Source of the DNA: an uncultured Bacteroidales bacterium
GTDB taxonomy: Bacteria; Bacteroidota; Bacteroidia; Bacteroidales; Bacteroidaceae
Direction: 5' to 3'
Length of the DNA stretch: 6,554 nt
Assembly: GCA_945837185.1 (NCBI GenBank)
Contig: CAMAMZ010000118.1
Coordinates: forward strand, 1 to 6,554
The notes beneath the pieces were generated by a model, which was given only the letters and a program-made list of their open reading frames with translations, did not search any database and was not told where the DNA came from. The position numbers and the translations under genes are program-made. Shown here piece by piece: positions 4,763-6,554 of this stretch (position 1 is its first letter; every line of letters begins with the position of its first letter).

Positions 4763-6297
4763 TGATGTCAGTTACTACCCTGCAACCCCAAGCGCAATCT
4801 GCCCTCCCTTTCGAGGAAGGGCAGATGCCCCTACCGGACATTGGAACAGCCGATTCGGTTGAAACAGGCGACGACGACCAAGAGGATGACGACTGGGACA
4901 AGCCCTATCGTCCGGTAGAGAACCAGAAGCTTCCACTCAAGGAACGCGATTTCCCTATCATCATGCGCCAGCAGATTGGTTCTGCACCCACCAACCGCAA
5001 GGTGCCCATCTTCATCTCCGGGCTCAGTCCGCTGGGTGCTCTTGCCACGCGTGTGCGGCTAACCTATCCGTATGACATTCAGCCACACGCCATTTTGCTG
5101 CAAACCATTATCGAGGCACCTCCCTCAACAGGCAAACGATGTTTTGCCAATATCGTGAACCAAATCATGGAGCCCACACTCGAACACCTTGACAAGCAGC
5201 AACGTAGAGCCGAACAGGAGTACCGGGAGAAGAAGAATGCCCGAACGCAGAACGAGAAGATCGGGCAAGCTCCTAAAACAACCATCCGATGCATCCCTCC
5301 GGCCACCAGCAAGACGGTTATCGTGAAACGTGCCGACTATTACGAGCGTGTTTTGGGCGATACGCTTACCTTCTGGATGTGGGCTGAGGAGTTGGCCCAG
5401 CTGGGCGATGCGGGCAAGAGTGGCTTCTCCAACCTTCGTACCGTGATGCGTATAGCCTACGACCTTGGCTCAAAGTTTGGACAGGACTTTGCTTCCGACA
5501 ACTCCTACTCGGGCAATGCCGATGTGTGCATCTGCTCCATGTTCTGTGCCACACCACAGGATGTAGACGAGATTTACACCAAGAAGGAGGTGATGGGAGG
5601 TGGTTCCAGCCGTGTGATGCTCGTGACGCTCGAAGATGAAGCCGGTGCAAAACCTGCTCTCTTTCGTCAGTTCACCGAGAAAGAGGACCATCTCATCAAC
5701 ACTGCTCTCGACCTCATGATGCGCGATACCTACGATGACGAGGGAGGTTTGCAACCTATTATACAGCTCGATACCGAATGGCTCAATACGCATATAGACC
5801 GCTTCACCAATGATACCGCCAAAAAGGTGGTGGAGATGAAAACTGCCGGTGAACCCGGATGGATGTCGCTCGACCACTATCGCAAGCGTTCGTCGGTGAA
5901 TGCTTTCCGTTCGGTGGGCCTCATGTACTACCTCTATCTGGTTGAGAACCGCATGGCAGAGCAAGGCATTGAAGGCACTATCCTTCGCACGGAAGAGGCT
6001 ATCCGCAAATGCTGCGTCAAGTGCTATCGTTTTCTTTCGGCCTATTGCCTGAAGAGCGACACCAACCGTTGGGGAAAGACTTATGAGGAAGGTTATCGCA
6101 AACAGAAGCAGGGAGCCAAGATAGACAAGTGTAAACCACTCATCGAGCAGCTTACCAACGTCTTCACCCGTGCACAACTGGAGGAGCTCATCGAGAAGAA
6201 TCAGCTCGATACCGAAGCACGATTCTATGTTGCGAAGTGGAAGTCCAAGGGCTGGATAGTGAAACTTCGTAAGAATGTTTATCAGAAGCAGCTATGA
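4762..6297 (+). CDS. DUF3987-like P-loop replication protein (helicase-like) with degenerate Walker motifs
   Basis: This 511-residue protein is organised like the DUF3987 proteins of Bacteroidota mobile elements, which serve as replicative helicase or helicase-loader-like partners of primases. An acidic, disordered N-terminus (DDDQEDDDWD, about 37-46) precedes a P-loop-like APPSTGKR (119-126) in which the usual Ser/Thr after Lys125 is Arg. A charged helix with a linker (138-170) is followed by IPPATSK, then a Walker B-like strand FWMWAEEL (204-211) with Ala before E209/E210 instead of Asp. CATPQDV (262-268) and GGGSSR (279-284, with R284 a candidate Arg finger) complete the ATPase-like core. 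Residues about 466-510 look like a winged helix. It is coupled to both neighbours (TAATG at the start, ATGA at the stop). A second ATG at 4765 is an alternative start. ATPase activity cannot be assumed. Confidence 0.72.
   Translation: MMSVTTLQPQAQSALPFEEGQMPLPDIGTADSVETGDDDQEDDDWDKPYRPVENQKLPLKERDFPIIMRQQIGSAPTNRKVPIFISGLSPLGALATRVRLTYPYDIQPHAILLQTIIEAPPSTGKRCFANIVNQIMEPTLEHLDKQQRRAEQEYREKKNARTQNEKIGQAPKTTIRCIPPATSKTVIVKRADYYERVLGDTLTFWMWAEELAQLGDAGKSGFSNLRTVMRIAYDLGSKFGQDFASDNSYSGNADVCICSMFCATPQDVDEIYTKKEVMGGGSSRVMLVTLEDEAGAKPALFRQFTEKEDHLINTALDLMMRDTYDDEGGLQPIIQLDTEWLNTHIDRFTNDTAKKVVEMKTAGEPGWMSLDHYRKRSSVNAFRSVGLMYYLYLVENRMAEQGIEGTILRTEEAIRKCCVKCYRFLSAYCLKSDTNRWGKTYEEGYRKQKQGAKIDKCKPLIEQLTNVFTRAQLEELIEKNQLDTEARFYVAKWKSKGWIVKLRKNVYQKQL
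4799..4824 (+). promoter_or_regulatory. Strong hairpin with TTCG loop early in the helicase-like gene
   Basis: Arms CTGCCCTCCCT (4799-4809) and AGGAAGGGCAG (4814-4824) pair at 10 of 11 positions around a TTCG tetraloop, with a single C/A mismatch at 4806/4817. It begins 37 bases after the start codon and lies in the disordered N-terminal coding region. It may slow ribosomes or tune expression after the coupled start. Equally, it may derive from a small GC-rich repeat captured in frame. Confidence 0.5.
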
Positions 6298-6554
6298 TTG
6301 CACATTCCGACATTCAGAAAGTCGGCAGCCTGCCCATAGAGCAGGTGGCCGATGCCCTGGGGCTCACGGTAAAAAGGCATTGGAGCCTGTGCCCTTTCCA
6401 TCAGGACAACAAGCCTTCGCTCTACTATCGGGTCAACAAGAACAAGTATCGTTGCTATGTGTGCGACCATTATGGCGGACCGATTGATCTGTGTATGCAC
6501 GTCATGAACCTCAACTTCCACGATGCTGTATGCTGGCTGGCTCAGGCCTTCGGA
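6294..6554 (+). CDS. DnaG-type CHC2 zinc-finger primase, 5' part (runs off the window)
   Basis: The first 87 residues are present and the frame is open at the window edge. The ATG shares four bases (ATGA) with the helicase-like gene's stop. A short helix (PIEQVADALGL, 14-24) is followed by a CHC2 zinc-binding domain: CPFH (C33, H36), DNKPSLYY, a basic strand, and CYVC (C54, C57), then GGPIDLCMHVMNLNFHDAVCWLA. This is the classic N-terminal zinc finger of bacterial and mobile-element primases, which reads template DNA to choose primer start sites. A Toprim catalytic domain is expected beyond the window but cannot be seen. Together with the upstream P-loop protein it makes a helicase/primase pair for element replication. 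Confidence 0.9.
   Translation, partial: MIAHSDIQKVGSLPIEQVADALGLTVKRHWSLCPFHQDNKPSLYYRVNKNKYRCYVCDHYGGPIDLCMHVMNLNFHDAVCWLAQAFG

Noticed and set aside
5470..6177. A 235-codon minus-strand open frame inside the helicase-like gene
   Set aside because: It is antisense to a long gene with clear motifs, and its His-rich translation is typical of a reverse-strand shadow.
1..6554. CRISPR array, tRNA, rRNA, transposase or integrase
   Set aside because: I saw no repeat-spacer pattern, cloverleaf, rRNA-like stretch or recombinase motif in the window.

Overview
The window looks like accessory DNA from a Bacteroidota (Bacteroides/Prevotella-type) genome. The reasons are start codons with no clear Shine-Dalgarno sequence, short tight gene spacing, and protein families typical of mobile elements in that phylum. 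No species can be assigned. The window holds two divergent operons separated by a 589-bp non-coding spacer (3173-3761).

Left operon (minus strand, read from 3172 down to 118): four tightly packed genes. In transcription order they are an unrecognised 169-aa protein, a 188-aa protein ending in what looks like an ABC-three-component (ABC-3C) C-terminal domain, a 77-aa protein resembling the small ABC-3C 'middle component 6', and a 576-aa DUF2326/SMC-like ABC ATPase with a long coiled coil. Together they form an ABC-3C module, a class predicted from comparative genomics to act in bacterial conflict or phage defence. The first two proteins are otherwise unrelated but share a short N-terminal segment centred on NLNPAATTV. 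At DNA level a 17-bp stretch of this segment is identical in the two genes. The CTD protein has no room for a catalytic effector domain. The simplest reading is that the 169-aa protein is an accessory effector or sensor, tied to the ABC-3C core through the shared peptide.

Spacer (3173-3761): no credible gene. It holds a bulged hairpin in the probable leader of the ABC-3C operon, a TTA microsatellite with a T tract, a dense cluster of inverted and direct repeats at 3444-3577, and purine/pyrimidine inverted repeats before the right operon. A replication origin, a regulatory region or a structured RNA are all possible.

Right operon (plus strand, 3762 to the window edge): three small proteins (126, 89 and 105 aa; the 89-aa one looks like an OB-fold ssDNA-binding protein of the DUF3127 kind), then a 511-aa DUF3987-like P-loop replication protein with degenerate Walker motifs and a probable C-terminal winged helix, then the start of a DnaG-type CHC2 zinc-finger primase cut by the window end. 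Stop/start overlaps (TAATG and ATGA) show translational coupling. This is a replication module of an integrative element, plasmid or phage-like island, with the ABC-3C module as probable cargo.
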